From Natronomonas gomsonensis (lineage in GTDB: Archaea; Halobacteriota; Halobacteria; Halobacteriales; Haloarculaceae): a stretch of DNA of 64,000 nt. The DNA is taken from assembly GCF_013391635.1 (NCBI RefSeq), contig NZ_JACAWU010000002.1:1302001-1366000 (forward strand), read 5' to 3'. The notes beneath the pieces are model-generated. The model searched no databases and was not told where the DNA came from. It was given only the letters and a program-made list of their open reading frames with translations. The position numbers and the translations under genes are program-made. Below, piece by piece: positions 25,854 to 35,262 of this stretch. Position 1 is the first letter of the stretch. Each line of letters starts with the position of its first letter.

Positions 25854-26522
25854 ATGCCGCCCTCCACGCTCGTGTCCCTCCTCGCGTTGGGAGTCGTCGT
25901 CACCGTCCCAATCGTCAGCCTGTATCGTCACTGGGGGCGCTCGGAGCCGCCCGACTGGCCGCAACTCAGACGGGGGTTGGCGCTGAACGCGGCGCTTCTC
26001 GTCGGCATCGTCACTCTGGTCGCCGCCACCGGTTCGCCCGCCGACGCCGGCCTCGTCGTCCCGTCGGTCGGGGCGATAGTCGACGGCTTTCTGTTCGGGT
26101 TCATCGCCTTCGGCGGGACGATGCTCGTCGTCGCGCTCGTCGCGAAGTTCCGCGGCGGCGTCAGTGCCGACCCGGCCTCGCTCGTCGTCTTCGAGCAACC
26201 GCTTCACCGTCGCCTCGCGGTCGCAGCGACGGGTGCGACCGTCGAGGCGCTGTTGTTTTTCGGTGTCGCCATCGAGGCGATTCTCGCCCTGGGCGGCGGC
26301 CCCTACGTCGCCGGCGCAATCGCGGCCGCCGGTCTGTTGGCCGTCCGTGCGCGATTCAGTGTCGACAACGCCGTCCAGTGGATTCCCGGCGCGGCCGTCC
26401 TGTCGGGAATCGCACTCACCTCGGGAACGGCCGTTCCGGTCCTGTTGGTTCGACTGCTGTACGACGGCCTGACGCTCGCCTCGGGCGACGAGAGCGATTA
26501 CGTCACGGAGGGCGACGCCTGA
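25854..26522 (+). CDS. Membrane protein, CPBP-like remnant or relative
   Basis: 222 aa, about six hydrophobic helices. The segment GATVEALLFFGVAIEAILAL resembles the EExxxR block of CPBP intramembrane proteases, but the second Glu and the Arg are missing, so protease activity is doubtful. Start ATG 25854 after a T/A-rich stretch (caaaactactatttcg). Role unknown. Confidence 0.68.
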   Translation: MPPSTLVSLLALGVVVTVPIVSLYRHWGRSEPPDWPQLRRGLALNAALLVGIVTLVAATGSPADAGLVVPSVGAIVDGFLFGFIAFGGTMLVVALVAKFRGGVSADPASLVVFEQPLHRRLAVAATGATVEALLFFGVAIEAILALGGGPYVAGAIAAAGLLAVRARFSVDNAVQWIPGAAVLSGIALTSGTAVPVLLVRLLYDGLTLASGDESDYVTEGDA

Positions 26523-26564
26523 GGCGAGCAGGGAATACAAATGCAAGCCGAGTGAGGGTCAGGT

Positions 26565-27332
26565 ATGCAACTCTCGGAGTTCCGCGACCGGCTGAACGAC
26601 CGACTGAACCACGCCGACTACGGGGGCGTCGACGCCAGCGCCAACGGCCTGCAAGTGGGCAGGGCCGACGGCCGAACCGTCGAGCGTGCCGCCTTCGCCG
26701 TCGACGGCGTCGAGGCGACCGCTGAAACGGCTGCCGACGCGGGGGCGGACGTCCTCGTCGTCCACCACGGCATGGTCTGGGGCGGTCTCGACCGAGTGAC
26801 GGGGCGCGACTACGACCGCGTCGCCGCTTTGGTCGACAACGACCTCGCGCTGTACGTCTCACACCTTCCACTGGACGGCCACGCCGAGTTGGGCAACGCC
26901 GCCGGCCTCGCCGAATTCCTCGACTGCGAAATCGTCGAACCGTTCGGCGACTACGGCGGAGTCACCATCGGCCAGCGCGTCCGTGCCGCCGACCCGTACA
27001 CCGTCTCGGACCTCGAATCCCGACTGTCGGACCTCGACACCGGCGAAGGGTCGGTACGGACGCTGGATTTCGGCCCCGACCGCATCGAGGACATCGCCAT
27101 CGTCACCGGTTCCGGTACCGACTGGATTCGAGAGGCTGCCGACGCCGGCGTCGACGCCTTAGTTACCGGCGAGGGGAAACAGAAGGCCTACCACGAGGCC
27201 TGCGAAGCGGGGCTGAACGTCTTCCTCGCGGGCCACTACGCGACGGAGACGTTCGGCGTTCGCGCCCTCGCCGACCTCGTCGAGGAGTGGGGCGTCGAGA
27301 CGACGTACGTCGACCACCCGACGGGGTTGTGA
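26565..27332 (+). CDS. Nif3-like dinuclear metal centre protein
   Basis: 255 aa of the NIF3/DUF34 family, which forms hexamers with two metal ions per subunit. Metal-ligand blocks: VLVVHHGMVWGG, YVSHLPLDGHAELGNAAGLA and FLAGHYATETFG. The biochemical role of the family is unsettled; GTP cyclohydrolase-like and damage-control functions have been proposed. Start ATG 26565 (MQLSEFRDRLND). Confidence 0.92.
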   Translation: MQLSEFRDRLNDRLNHADYGGVDASANGLQVGRADGRTVERAAFAVDGVEATAETAADAGADVLVVHHGMVWGGLDRVTGRDYDRVAALVDNDLALYVSHLPLDGHAELGNAAGLAEFLDCEIVEPFGDYGGVTIGQRVRAADPYTVSDLESRLSDLDTGEGSVRTLDFGPDRIEDIAIVTGSGTDWIREAADAGVDALVTGEGKQKAYHEACEAGLNVFLAGHYATETFGVRALADLVEEWGVETTYVDHPTGL

Positions 27333-27418
27333 GGGCACTCCCACGTCGACGGCATCGGGGTTCAATCGCTTGGGTTCTCCACCAGTACTAAGCCGCCGCC
27401 TCGCGTCCGTCCGTGCGT

Positions 27419-28831
27419 ATGAGTGAGGCTCCGAGCGGACAGAACATCGAGGGTGAGGAACCGTCCGCCGAACCCGTCGTCGAAACTGACGAGGCGACGG
27501 TCACCGAGAACGCCGAACTCGAACGCACGCTCGGGCTCTCCGGGGGGTTGGCAATCGGTATCGGCACGATGATAGGCGCCGGTATCTTCGTGTTTCCCGG
27601 TCTCGCGGCGGGGCGTGCGGGACCCGCGGCGGCGTTGTCCTTTACCATCGGCGCGGTCATCGCGCTGTTGGTCGCGCTCCCGACCTCGGAGTTGGCGACG
27701 GCGATGCCGAAATCCGGCGGCGGCTACTACTTCATCTCCCGCGGCCTCGGGGCGCTCGCAGGGTCGGTCGTCGGCCTCTCGCTTTGGCTCGGATTGGTCT
27801 TTGCGACGGCGTTTTACCTCGTCGGCTTCGGCTACTACGCCGTCGACGCTCTCGGCTTTCTCGGCATCGCCGTCGGAGAGGGCCTCGTCATCCCGATTGC
27901 GCTGCTGTTCGGGTTGGGCTTTACGCTCCTGAACGTCACCGGCACCGAGAACGCGGCGAAACTCCAGAACGGCGTCGTCGCGCTGTTGCTGTCGATTCTC
28001 GTCGTCTTTCTCGGATTCGGCATCCTCGACGCCGTCGGCCTCGTCGGCGAACCGACCGCGCCGGAACGGTTCGCTCCCTACGGCCCGTTCCCGATTCTGA
28101 CGACGGCCGCGCTGGTGTTCACCTCCTATCTCGGGTTCGCACAGGTCGCGACCGTCGCCGGCGAAATGAAAGACCCCGGCCGGAACCTCCCGCTGGCGAT
28201 GGTCGGGTCGGTAGTCATCGTCGGCGTGTTGTACGTCGTGACCATCTTCGTCGCGACGAGCGCGATCGGGAGCAACGCACTGTCGCTGGCGGGCGAGACC
28301 GCGATGGTCGACGTCGGCCGAGAACTCCTCGGTCCGGCCGGGGGCTTCGCAATCATCCTCGGCGGCCTGCTAGCGACGATGTCGAGTGCGAACGCCTCGA
28401 TTCTCTCGACCTCCCGAGCCGTCTACGCCGTCTCGAAGGACGCGCTGTTGCCGAGTCGAGCGAGTCGTATCAACCTGAAATACGGGACCCCACACGTCGC
28501 GTTGGGAATGGCCGGCGGTCCGATTCTCCTCTTGACGGCGACCGGCCGCGTCGAAGTGCTCGCCGAAGTCGCCTCGTTTCTGCACCTCGTCGCCTACGGC
28601 CTCATCTGCGTCGCGTTACTCGCACTCAGACGCGACGAACCGGAGTGGTACGACCCCGACTTTCGGGTCCCCGGCTACCCCGCTGTGCCGATAGTCGGCG
28701 GCGTCGCGAGTTTCGCGCTCATTCTGTTCATGCAACCGCTCTCACAGATACTCGGCTTCCTCATCATGCTCGGAGCCGCCGGGTGGTACTTCTACTATGC
28801 ACGCGATGTAACACTCAAGGGGGCACTGTAA
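27419..28831 (+). CDS. APC superfamily amino acid permease
   Basis: 470 aa from ATG 27419 (GTG 27413 is possible). About 12 helices. Helix 1 motif [20 protein letters not shown] and helix 6 region [19 protein letters not shown] are APC family signatures. The N-terminal ~40 residues are acidic and cytoplasmic. One nucleotide separates its stop from the start of a USP-domain gene, so the two act together. Substrate not predictable. Confidence 0.9.
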   Translation: MSEAPSGQNIEGEEPSAEPVVETDEATVTENAELERTLGLSGGLAIGIGTMIGAGIFVFPGLAAGRAGPAAALSFTIGAVIALLVALPTSELATAMPKSGGGYYFISRGLGALAGSVVGLSLWLGLVFATAFYLVGFGYYAVDALGFLGIAVGEGLVIPIALLFGLGFTLLNVTGTENAAKLQNGVVALLLSILVVFLGFGILDAVGLVGEPTAPERFAPYGPFPILTTAALVFTSYLGFAQVATVAGEMKDPGRNLPLAMVGSVVIVGVLYVVTIFVATSAIGSNALSLAGETAMVDVGRELLGPAGGFAIILGGLLATMSSANASILSTSRAVYAVSKDALLPSRASRINLKYGTPHVALGMAGGPILLLTATGRVEVLAEVASFLHLVAYGLICVALLALRRDEPEWYDPDFRVPGYPAVPIVGGVASFALILFMQPLSQILGFLIMLGAAGWYFYYARDVTLKGAL

Positions 28832-28832
28832 G

Positions 28833-29537
28833 ATGACGCGAGTACTCATGCCGCTGGCGGTGCTGGAGAGTGAATCGGTCGCCTACGGACTGATGGACTT
28901 ACTCGGGACGATGGACGTGACCGTCCTCGGCTATCACGTCCTGCCGGAACAGACCCCGGCCGACCAGGCCCGCGAGCAGTACGAAGAGCGGGCCGTTTCG
29001 GGCCTCGAAGACACCGCCGAGGAGTTCCGCAAGGCCGGTGGTGCCGCCGATTACCGACTCGTCTTCACCCACGACCGCCAACAGTCGGTCGAACGCGTCG
29101 CCGACGAAGTCGGCGCTCGGGCCTACGCCATCAACGGCGCGACCGGCGACGTAAATCGGTTGCTCGTCCCGCTGAGCGGTGACGTGGCCGTCGACCGCAT
29201 CCTCGAGTTCGTCGCGGAACTGGTCGGCGGCCGCGACATCGCCGTCACGCTGTTTCTCGCCAGCGAAGCCGACGACGCCGAGGGCCTGCTACAGCGAAGT
29301 GCCGAACAGCTTCGAGATGGCGGCCTCGACGTAACGACCGAACGCGTCGTCAGCGACCGCCCCTTCGAGACGCTAATCGAGGCCGTTCCCGACCACGACG
29401 CGGTCGTCGTCGGCGAGGCCGCACCGTCGCTGTCGCAGTTCCTGCTGGGCGACGAGTCCGAGCGCCTCGCTGCCGCGTCGGTCGGCCCGGTGTTGGTCGT
29501 CCGCCGCGAGACCGAGGGAGACGGCGCCGACGAGTAG
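28833..29537 (+). CDS. Universal stress protein family protein (tandem USP)
   Basis: 234 aa, two USP-like halves. The second ends in the nucleotide-loop-like stretch around VVVGEAAPSLSQFLLGDES and VGPVLVVRR. Begins MTRVLMPLAVLESESVAYG. Directly after an APC permease; in the gene at 55285-57483 the same two parts are fused in one chain, which argues that this USP regulates the transporter. Confidence 0.87.
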   Translation: MTRVLMPLAVLESESVAYGLMDLLGTMDVTVLGYHVLPEQTPADQAREQYEERAVSGLEDTAEEFRKAGGAADYRLVFTHDRQQSVERVADEVGARAYAINGATGDVNRLLVPLSGDVAVDRILEFVAELVGGRDIAVTLFLASEADDAEGLLQRSAEQLRDGGLDVTTERVVSDRPFETLIEAVPDHDAVVVGEAAPSLSQFLLGDESERLAAASVGPVLVVRRETEGDGADE

Positions 29538-30233
29538 TCACCGCGTCGCCGCCTTCCACTCCCGTAGCCCGACGACCGCCCCATCGATGGTTTCGGGGTC
29601 GGCTTCCGACGCCGCCCACCAGAACATCGGCGCGACGTCGGCGGGGTCTCGTCCCTGCATCCGGTTCGTCAACTCCGTCTGTACCTGCCCCAAATCGAGG
29701 ACGCCGACGGCCTGCTCCAGTTCGGCGGCGAACTGTCGGGCGACGGCTTCGGCGGTCGCTTTCGACACCGCGTAGGCGCCGAATCCGGGTTTCGCTTCAC
29801 GGGCGATGGCACCAGACGGGACGACGACCCGTGCGTCGTCGGTCAGGTGCGGGACGGCCTCGCGAATCGTCGCGAAGACGCCGCGACCGTTGATGCGGAG
29901 CGTGTCGTCGAACGACGAGTACGAGGCCTCGGCCAGCGGCGTCTCGCCGGGGGTGCCGTGGTAGACGCCTGCGTTGGCGACGACGAAGTCGATACCACCG
30001 CCCTCGCCGGCCCGCGAGGCGGTCTCCATCAGTCGCTCGACGTCGAACTCGTCGCGAACGTCGGCGCGAATTGCCGTCGCCGCCCCACCGTCGGCCTCGA
30101 TGGCTTCGACGACCGACTCGACGGCGTCTCTATCCCGCGCACACAGCACGACGTGGACGCCTTCTGCTGCGAGCAGTCTCGCGACGGCTTCGCCGACGCC
30201 TCGGGACCCACCGGTGACGACTGCAGTGTTCAT
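29538..30233 (-). CDS. SDR family oxidoreductase
   Basis: 231 aa from ATG 30233 (MNTAVVTGGSRGVGEAVARL). Rossmann glycine motif TGGSRGVG, ANAG, catalytic Ser in VVPSGAIA and YAVSK as the Tyr-x3-Lys pair. Arg in CARDRD suggests NADP preference. Its stop abuts the stop of the USP gene (convergent). Substrate unknown. Confidence 0.9.
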   Translation of the reverse strand: MNTAVVTGGSRGVGEAVARLLAAEGVHVVLCARDRDAVESVVEAIEADGGAATAIRADVRDEFDVERLMETASRAGEGGGIDFVVANAGVYHGTPGETPLAEASYSSFDDTLRINGRGVFATIREAVPHLTDDARVVVPSGAIAREAKPGFGAYAVSKATAEAVARQFAAELEQAVGVLDLGQVQTELTNRMQGRDPADVAPMFWWAASEADPETIDGAVVGLREWKAATR

Positions 30234-30357
30234 ACCACACAGTCGTACGGCGGCGACAAGGACGTTTCCCAAGCGGCGGTCCGGACGGCCACGGCATTAG
30301 CACCGTGCCACCGTTCCCCACGCCCGTTTTATGGGCGGTCCGCCCCTATATCAGATT

Positions 30358-31833
30358 ATGTCCACATCCCGTGAGGTGGTCGTCGTCGGCTCCGGGTTCG
30401 GCGGCCTCTCGACCGCGTGTTATCTCGCCGAGGCGGGCTTCGACGTGACGGTCCTCGAGAAGAACGAGCAACTGGGCGGGCGGGCCTCCCGACTGGAAGC
30501 CGACGGCTTCCGGTTCGACATGGGCCCGTCGTGGTACCTGATGCCCGACGTCTTCGAGCGGTTCTTCGGCCACTTCGGGAAGGAACCCGAGGATTACTAC
30601 GACCTCAATCGGCTGGACCCCCACTATCGCATCTTCTTCAAGGACGGCGACACCGCCGAGGTGACCTCCGACCGAGAAGCGATGTACGACCTCTTCGAGT
30701 CCTACGAAGAGGGCGCCGGCGACGCCTTAGAGGAGTACCTCGACACCTCCGAGACCCACTACGAGGTGGCGATGGAGCAGTTCGTCTACACCGACCGCCC
30801 CCGCCTCCGCGATTGGGTCGACTGGGACGTGATGAAGGCCGCCCCAATCGGCCTGCAGTTGCTCGGGACGATGGACGACTACGTCGCCGACTACTTCGAC
30901 AACCCGAAACTCCAGCAGATAATGCAGTACACGCTGGTGTTCCTCGGCGGCGCGCCCTCGAACACGCCCGCGCTGTACAACATGATGGGCCACGTCGATT
31001 TCAACCTCGGCGTCTACTATCCCGAGGACGGACTGGGGTCGGTCGTCGACGCCTGCGTCGAGTTGGGCGAGGAGTTGGGCGTCGAGTACGTCACCGACGC
31101 GGAAGTGACCGAAATCGTCAACCGCAAGCAGGGGTTCGTCGTCGAGTCCGCCGCCGGCGACTTCGAGGTGGACTACGTCGTCAGCGACGCCGACTACGCC
31201 CACACCGAACAGGAACTGCTTCCGAAACACGAACGCCAGTACGACGCCGACTACTGGGACGACCGGACCTACGCACCGAGTGCCTTCCTCATGTACATGG
31301 GCGTCGAGGGCGACGTGGAGCCACTCGAACACCACACGCTCGTCCTCCCGACCGACTGGGACGGCCATTTCGAGCAGATTTTCGAGGACCCGACCTGGCC
31401 CGAAGACCCCGCTTACTACCTCTGTGTCCCCTCGAAAACCGACGACACCGTCGCCCCCGAGGGGCACTCGAACCTCTTTGCGCTCGTCCCCATCGCTCCC
31501 GGCCTCGACGACACCGAGGAGGTCCGGACGTGGTACCGCGATGTAATCCTCGACGACATCGCCGAGAACACCGGCGTCGAGTTGCGCGACCGACTGGTCT
31601 TCGAGGAGATATTCTCCGTCTCGGAGTTCGCAGACCGCTACAACAGCCAACAGGGGACGGCACTCGGGATGGCACACACCCTGCGACAGACCTCGCTGCT
31701 CCGGCCGCCGCACCGCTCTGAGGCCTGTCCGGGACTGTACTTCACCGGCTCGTACACCACTCCCGGCATCGGCGTCCCGATGTGTCTCATCAGCGGCCAA
31801 CACACCGCCGACGCGCTCATCGAGGACGCCTGA
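30358..31833 (+). CDS. crtD: Carotenoid desaturase (CrtD/CrtI family)
   Basis: FAD enzyme with VVVVGSGFGGLSTACYLAEA at the N-terminus, GGRASRLEADGFRFDMGPS, and GLYFTGSYTTPGIGVPMCL at the C-terminus. 491 aa. The order desaturase-lyeJ-cruF matches the bacterioruberin cluster of Haloarcula japonica, in which this gene is carotenoid 3,4-desaturase CrtD; a phytoene desaturase (CrtI) remains possible since no other is in view. A TATA-like gttttatgg centred ~28 nt before ATG 30358 suggests a leaderless mRNA. Confidence 0.88.
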   Translation: MSTSREVVVVGSGFGGLSTACYLAEAGFDVTVLEKNEQLGGRASRLEADGFRFDMGPSWYLMPDVFERFFGHFGKEPEDYYDLNRLDPHYRIFFKDGDTAEVTSDREAMYDLFESYEEGAGDALEEYLDTSETHYEVAMEQFVYTDRPRLRDWVDWDVMKAAPIGLQLLGTMDDYVADYFDNPKLQQIMQYTLVFLGGAPSNTPALYNMMGHVDFNLGVYYPEDGLGSVVDACVELGEELGVEYVTDAEVTEIVNRKQGFVVESAAGDFEVDYVVSDADYAHTEQELLPKHERQYDADYWDDRTYAPSAFLMYMGVEGDVEPLEHHTLVLPTDWDGHFEQIFEDPTWPEDPAYYLCVPSKTDDTVAPEGHSNLFALVPIAPGLDDTEEVRTWYRDVILDDIAENTGVELRDRLVFEEIFSVSEFADRYNSQQGTALGMAHTLRQTSLLRPPHRSEACPGLYFTGSYTTPGIGVPMCLISGQHTADALIEDA

Positions 31834-31848
31834 CCGGACTCGCCGACC

Positions 31849-32721
31849 ATGACCGACCACGCAATCGACCGTCTGTTGCCGAGCGAGGCGACGCCGAGCG
31901 GCTACGTCCTCCGGATGTCGCGGCCCCGCTTTTGGTTCTACCTCGCCGGCCCCGTCATCGTCGGTGTCGCCTACGCCGCCGAGGCGCCGTCGGAGCTGTT
32001 CGGCCCGCTCGCCGTCGCCCTGTTCGCGTACTTCCTGTTGCCGGCGAACGTGTTCCTCTACGGCGTCAACGACGTCTTCGACGCCGATATCGACGAGGCG
32101 AACCCGAAGAAGGACGACCGCGAAGTCCGCTATCAGGGCGACCGACTGGTGCCCGCCCTCGTCGTGTTGACGGGGCTGGCCGGCCTCCTGTTCCTCCCCA
32201 CACTTCCGACCGCCGGCGTGGTCGCGATGGTCGGCTTTCTGTTGTTGGCCGTCGAATACAGCGCCCCACCGTTGCGGTTCAAGACAACGCCGTTTCTCGA
32301 CTCGCTGTCGAACGGCCTCTACGTCCTGCCGGGCGTCGTCGCCTACGCCGCCGTCGCCGGGACGGCACCGCCGCTTGCCGCCGTCGCCGGCGGGTGGCTG
32401 TGGGCGATGGGCATGCACACCTTTTCGGCGATTCCCGACATCGAACCGGACCGCGAGGCCGGCATCGAGACGACGGCGACGTTCCTCGGGGAGTCACGAA
32501 CCTACGCCTACTGTGCGGCCTGCTGGCTCGCCGCGGCCGCCGTCTTCGGGACGGTCCATCCGTTCTTCGCCGCCGTCCTCGGCGTCTATCCCGTCTTCGT
32601 CGCCGGCATCGTCGCCGCCGACGTGGCCGTCGACCGCGCTTACTGGTGGTTCCCGTCACTGAACACGGCCGCCGGGATGGTGCTGACGCTCGCGGCACTG
32701 TGGGTGATGCTGTATGCGTGA
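31849..32721 (+). CDS. lyeJ: Lycopene elongase / UbiA-type prenyltransferase
   Basis: 290 aa, eight to nine helices. The two Asp-rich motifs of UbiA enzymes are clear: NDVFDADIDEANPKKDDRE and SAIPDIEPDREAGIETTAT. In haloarchaea this protein adds C5 units to lycopene on the way to C50 bacterioruberin and is subject to opsin control in some species. 15 nt after crtD and overlapping cruF by 8 nt, so one operon. Confidence 0.9.
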   Translation: MTDHAIDRLLPSEATPSGYVLRMSRPRFWFYLAGPVIVGVAYAAEAPSELFGPLAVALFAYFLLPANVFLYGVNDVFDADIDEANPKKDDREVRYQGDRLVPALVVLTGLAGLLFLPTLPTAGVVAMVGFLLLAVEYSAPPLRFKTTPFLDSLSNGLYVLPGVVAYAAVAGTAPPLAAVAGGWLWAMGMHTFSAIPDIEPDREAGIETTATFLGESRTYAYCAACWLAAAAVFGTVHPFFAAVLGVYPVFVAGIVAADVAVDRAYWWFPSLNTAAGMVLTLAALWVMLYA

Positions 32722-33550
32722 GGCCGTCACCGACTTCGAGATGCCGCCCCGAGGGCACCTCGAGCGCCGTCTCGACGAACTCGTCGACGAGAACCGGTTC
32801 ACCATCGCCGTCGTCTTCCCGGCGCTCGGGGCGGTGACGCTACTCGCCTCCGCCGAAGGCCTGCTCCCGGAGCCGCTCAGTTTCAATCCCTACTTCCTGT
32901 TGTTCGGCGTCGCGGTGATGCGGCTGCCGCTCGTCGCCGGCCTCGCGCCGGTGCTCACCCGAAAGGCCGCCGCCGGCCTCGCCATCCTGTGTGGCTACAC
33001 CTACGCCATCGAGTACGTCGGCGTCACGACGGGCTTCCCCTACGGCGAGTTCGCCTACGGCGTCGAGTTGGGGCCGATGCTCGGCGGGATTCCCGTGGCG
33101 CTGCCGCTGTTTTTCCTCCCGCTCGTCGGCAACGCCTACCTGCTGTGTCTGTTGCTCCTCGGCGACGCCGCCCGACGGGTCGCCCTCCGGGTGCCGGTCG
33201 TCGTCGCCGCCGTCATCGGGATGGACCTCGTCCTCGACCCCGCAGCCGTCTCGGTCGGATTCTGGGCCTACGAGGCCGGTGGCCTCTACTACGGCGTCCC
33301 GTGGTCGAACTACGCCGGGTGGCTGCTGTCGGCCGTCGTCGCCGTCGTCGTCCTCGATTACGCCCTCGACCGAAACGCCGTCCTCGCTCGGCTGGAGTCT
33401 TGTCGGTTCATGCTCGACGACCTCGTGAGTTTCGTCATCTTGTGGGGCGGCATCAACGCCTACTTCGGCAACTGGATTCCCGCGACGCTGGCGGTGGGGT
33501 ACGGCTACGCCCTGTGGAAAACGGACCGCTTCGACTTCCCGGAGCGATAA
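32714..33550 (+). CDS. cruF: C50 carotenoid hydratase (CruF, DUF422)
   Basis: 278 aa, multi-pass. Family blocks: YTYAIEYVGVTTGFPYGEF, MDLVLDPAAVSVGFWAYE, YYGVPWSNYAGWLLSA. It hydrates bisanhydrobacterioruberin to bacterioruberin, the last step. Starts ATG 32714 within the lyeJ end. Stop codon is one nucleotide from the convergent crtB stop. Confidence 0.9.
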   Translation: MREAVTDFEMPPRGHLERRLDELVDENRFTIAVVFPALGAVTLLASAEGLLPEPLSFNPYFLLFGVAVMRLPLVAGLAPVLTRKAAAGLAILCGYTYAIEYVGVTTGFPYGEFAYGVELGPMLGGIPVALPLFFLPLVGNAYLLCLLLLGDAARRVALRVPVVVAAVIGMDLVLDPAAVSVGFWAYEAGGLYYGVPWSNYAGWLLSAVVAVVVLDYALDRNAVLARLESCRFMLDDLVSFVILWGGINAYFGNWIPATLAVGYGYALWKTDRFDFPER

Positions 33551-33551
33551 G

Positions 33552-34505
33552 TTATCGCGTCGGGGCGGGTTCGTTCGGCCGGCGCTCGGTACGGTGATCG
33601 GCCGCCGACGGGACGGCGCTCACCTTCGAGAACACCGTCTCGGGGTCCTTGCTCCAGAACCAGTGCCATCGGGTGCGTGCGACCAACGAGAGCTTCCGCC
33701 ACGTCGACAGCGACGGCGTCTCGGTGACGGTGTCGTAGCCCCGCTGTCGCACCAGTCGGTGGTGGTCGGCATAGAGGACGGCTGCCGTCAGGACCGGCAG
33801 TTGGCAGTCCCGTGGGAGATACTGGATGCCGGCGACGCCCTCGCGGTACAGCCCTTCCGCGCGCCGGAGTTCGTGTTCGATGGCCGCACCGATTTCGTCG
33901 GTGAACCGCCGTGCTTCGATGTCGGCGGGGTCGGCACCGTGTTCGTCCAGTGTCTCTCGGGGGAGATAGATGCGGTCGCGGTCGGCGATGTCCTCGCCCA
34001 CGTCGCGGATGAAGTTGGTGAGTTGGAACGCCTCGCCGAGCGTCCGGGCGTGTGGAATCGCGGTGTCGGGGTCGTCACACTCCATGATGAGCGTCATCAT
34101 GACGCCGACGGCGGACGCCGACCCGCGCATGTACGTTTCGAGTTCCTCGTAGGTGTCGTAGCGGGAGGTTTCGATGTCGGCACACATCGCGTCGATGAAC
34201 ACGTCGACCTCCTCGTCGGGAATGTCGTAGGATTCCCGGAGTTCGGAGAACGCCGACAGGACGGGGTCGTCGGTCGGCTCGCGGCCGAGCGCCGCCTCAC
34301 GAATCTCTTCGAGGCGGCGGCGCTGTTCGTCGGGCGACATTCCCTCGGGATTGTCGACAACCTCGTCGGCGACTCGGAAGAAGGCATACAGCACGTACGT
34401 CGCGTGGCGGACCCGCTCGGGCAGCAGCTTCGTCGCGTAGTAGAAGGTCTTCCCAGTCGCTCTGTGGATGGACTTGCTCTCTGCAAGCTGGGTGTCGTCG
34501 ACCAT
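33552..34505 (-). CDS. crtB: Phytoene/squalene synthase family protein
   Basis: 317 aa. Head-to-head prenyl transferase with both Asp-rich motifs, RVADEVVDNPEG (first) and NFIRDVGEDIADRDRIYLP (second), and YYATKLLPERVR near the N-terminus. It makes phytoene from two GGPP. Converges on cruF, so carotenoid synthesis is split into two transcripts facing each other. Its promoter (ACATAAGG region near 34535) lies beyond ATG 34505. Confidence 0.92.
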   Translation of the reverse strand: MVDDTQLAESKSIHRATGKTFYYATKLLPERVRHATYVLYAFFRVADEVVDNPEGMSPDEQRRRLEEIREAALGREPTDDPVLSAFSELRESYDIPDEEVDVFIDAMCADIETSRYDTYEELETYMRGSASAVGVMMTLIMECDDPDTAIPHARTLGEAFQLTNFIRDVGEDIADRDRIYLPRETLDEHGADPADIEARRFTDEIGAAIEHELRRAEGLYREGVAGIQYLPRDCQLPVLTAAVLYADHHRLVRQRGYDTVTETPSLSTWRKLSLVARTRWHWFWSKDPETVFSKVSAVPSAADHRTERRPNEPAPTR

Positions 34506-34602
34506 TCGGTACGTGTTTCATACGGCAGGAACCACCTTATGTGTTTGTACGAGAATTGAAAGAAAGCGGCAGTACGTGTGGGGTTTTGGGGATTCCCCCG
34601 GG

Positions 34603-34986
34603 TTATGCGATTTGGGCTTCGTAGTCCGCTGGTGACAACAGCGCCTCGAGTTCCGATTCGTCCTCGAGGTCGACCTCCAGCATCCAGCCGTCGCCGAAGG
34701 GGTCCTCGTTGACGAGTTCGGGCGCGTCGAAGAGGTCCTCGTTGACCGAAACCACCTCACCGGAGACGGGCGCATATAGGTCCGAAACGGCCTTGATGGA
34801 CTCGATGACGCCGAACTCCTCGTCTTTGTCGACCGACGCGCCGACCTCGGGCAACTCGACGAACACCACGTCACCGAGTTCGTCCTGTGCGAAATCCGTG
34901 ATGCCGATGTGTGCGGTGTCGCCGTCGCCGCGGACCCACTCGTGGCTCTCCAGATACCGACAGTCGTCTGGTACGTCGAAGCTCAT
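34603..34986 (-). CDS. gcvH: Glycine cleavage system H protein
   Basis: 127 aa lipoyl carrier. Lipoyl Lys in [35 protein letters not shown] and ELPEVGASV are family blocks; ends in [10 protein letters not shown]. Acts with GcvT and GcvP. The decarboxylase genes gcvPA/gcvPB are not downstream here, where crtB lies, so they must be elsewhere. Confidence 0.95.
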   Translation of the reverse strand: MSFDVPDDCRYLESHEWVRGDGDTAHIGITDFAQDELGDVVFVELPEVGASVDKDEEFGVIESIKAVSDLYAPVSGEVVSVNEDLFDAPELVNEDPFGDGWMLEVDLEDESELEALLSPADYEAQIA

Positions 34987-35085
34987 AGGTATCGTATCTG
35001 TGGTGGGGAATGTAGTGGTATCGACTCAGCACCGTTCGCGGCCGGAACCGTGCCCGTTATTTTTCGTCGTCCCTGAGGGCCCAGC

Positions 35086-35262
35086 GTGAACACCCCAAAA
35101 TCCGACGCCACCGACGAGTCCGACGGCTTGGTGGGGCGCGGATACCGGATTACCGTCGACGAGGGTCGCGAGTCGTTTTTCGCACTCTCCATCGAGGACC
35201 CCGACAGCGAGACCGCGTGGCTGATGTCCGACACCGTTCGGTCGCTCGAAGAAATGCGGTAA
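35086..35262 (+). CDS. Small acidic protein between gcvH and gcvT, antisense
   Basis: 58 aa from GTG 35086 to TAA 35262 (starts MNTPKSDATDESDG, ends SLEEMR). The middle, YRITVDEGRESFFALSIED, looks like a short beta-hairpin protein of a kind common in haloarchaea. A T-rich tract cccgttatttttcg about 25 nt upstream is a plausible TATA, suggesting a leaderless message. It stands between two genes that are usually adjacent, on the opposite strand, and its stop abuts the gcvT stop. Function unknown. Confidence 0.7.
   Translation: MNTPKSDATDESDGLVGRGYRITVDEGRESFFALSIEDPDSETAWLMSDTVRSLEEMR

Noticed and set aside
34560-34605. GGGGATTCCCCC near the end of gcvH as a terminator
   Set aside because: Stem is short and no T-run follows on the transcribed strand; not strong enough to list.
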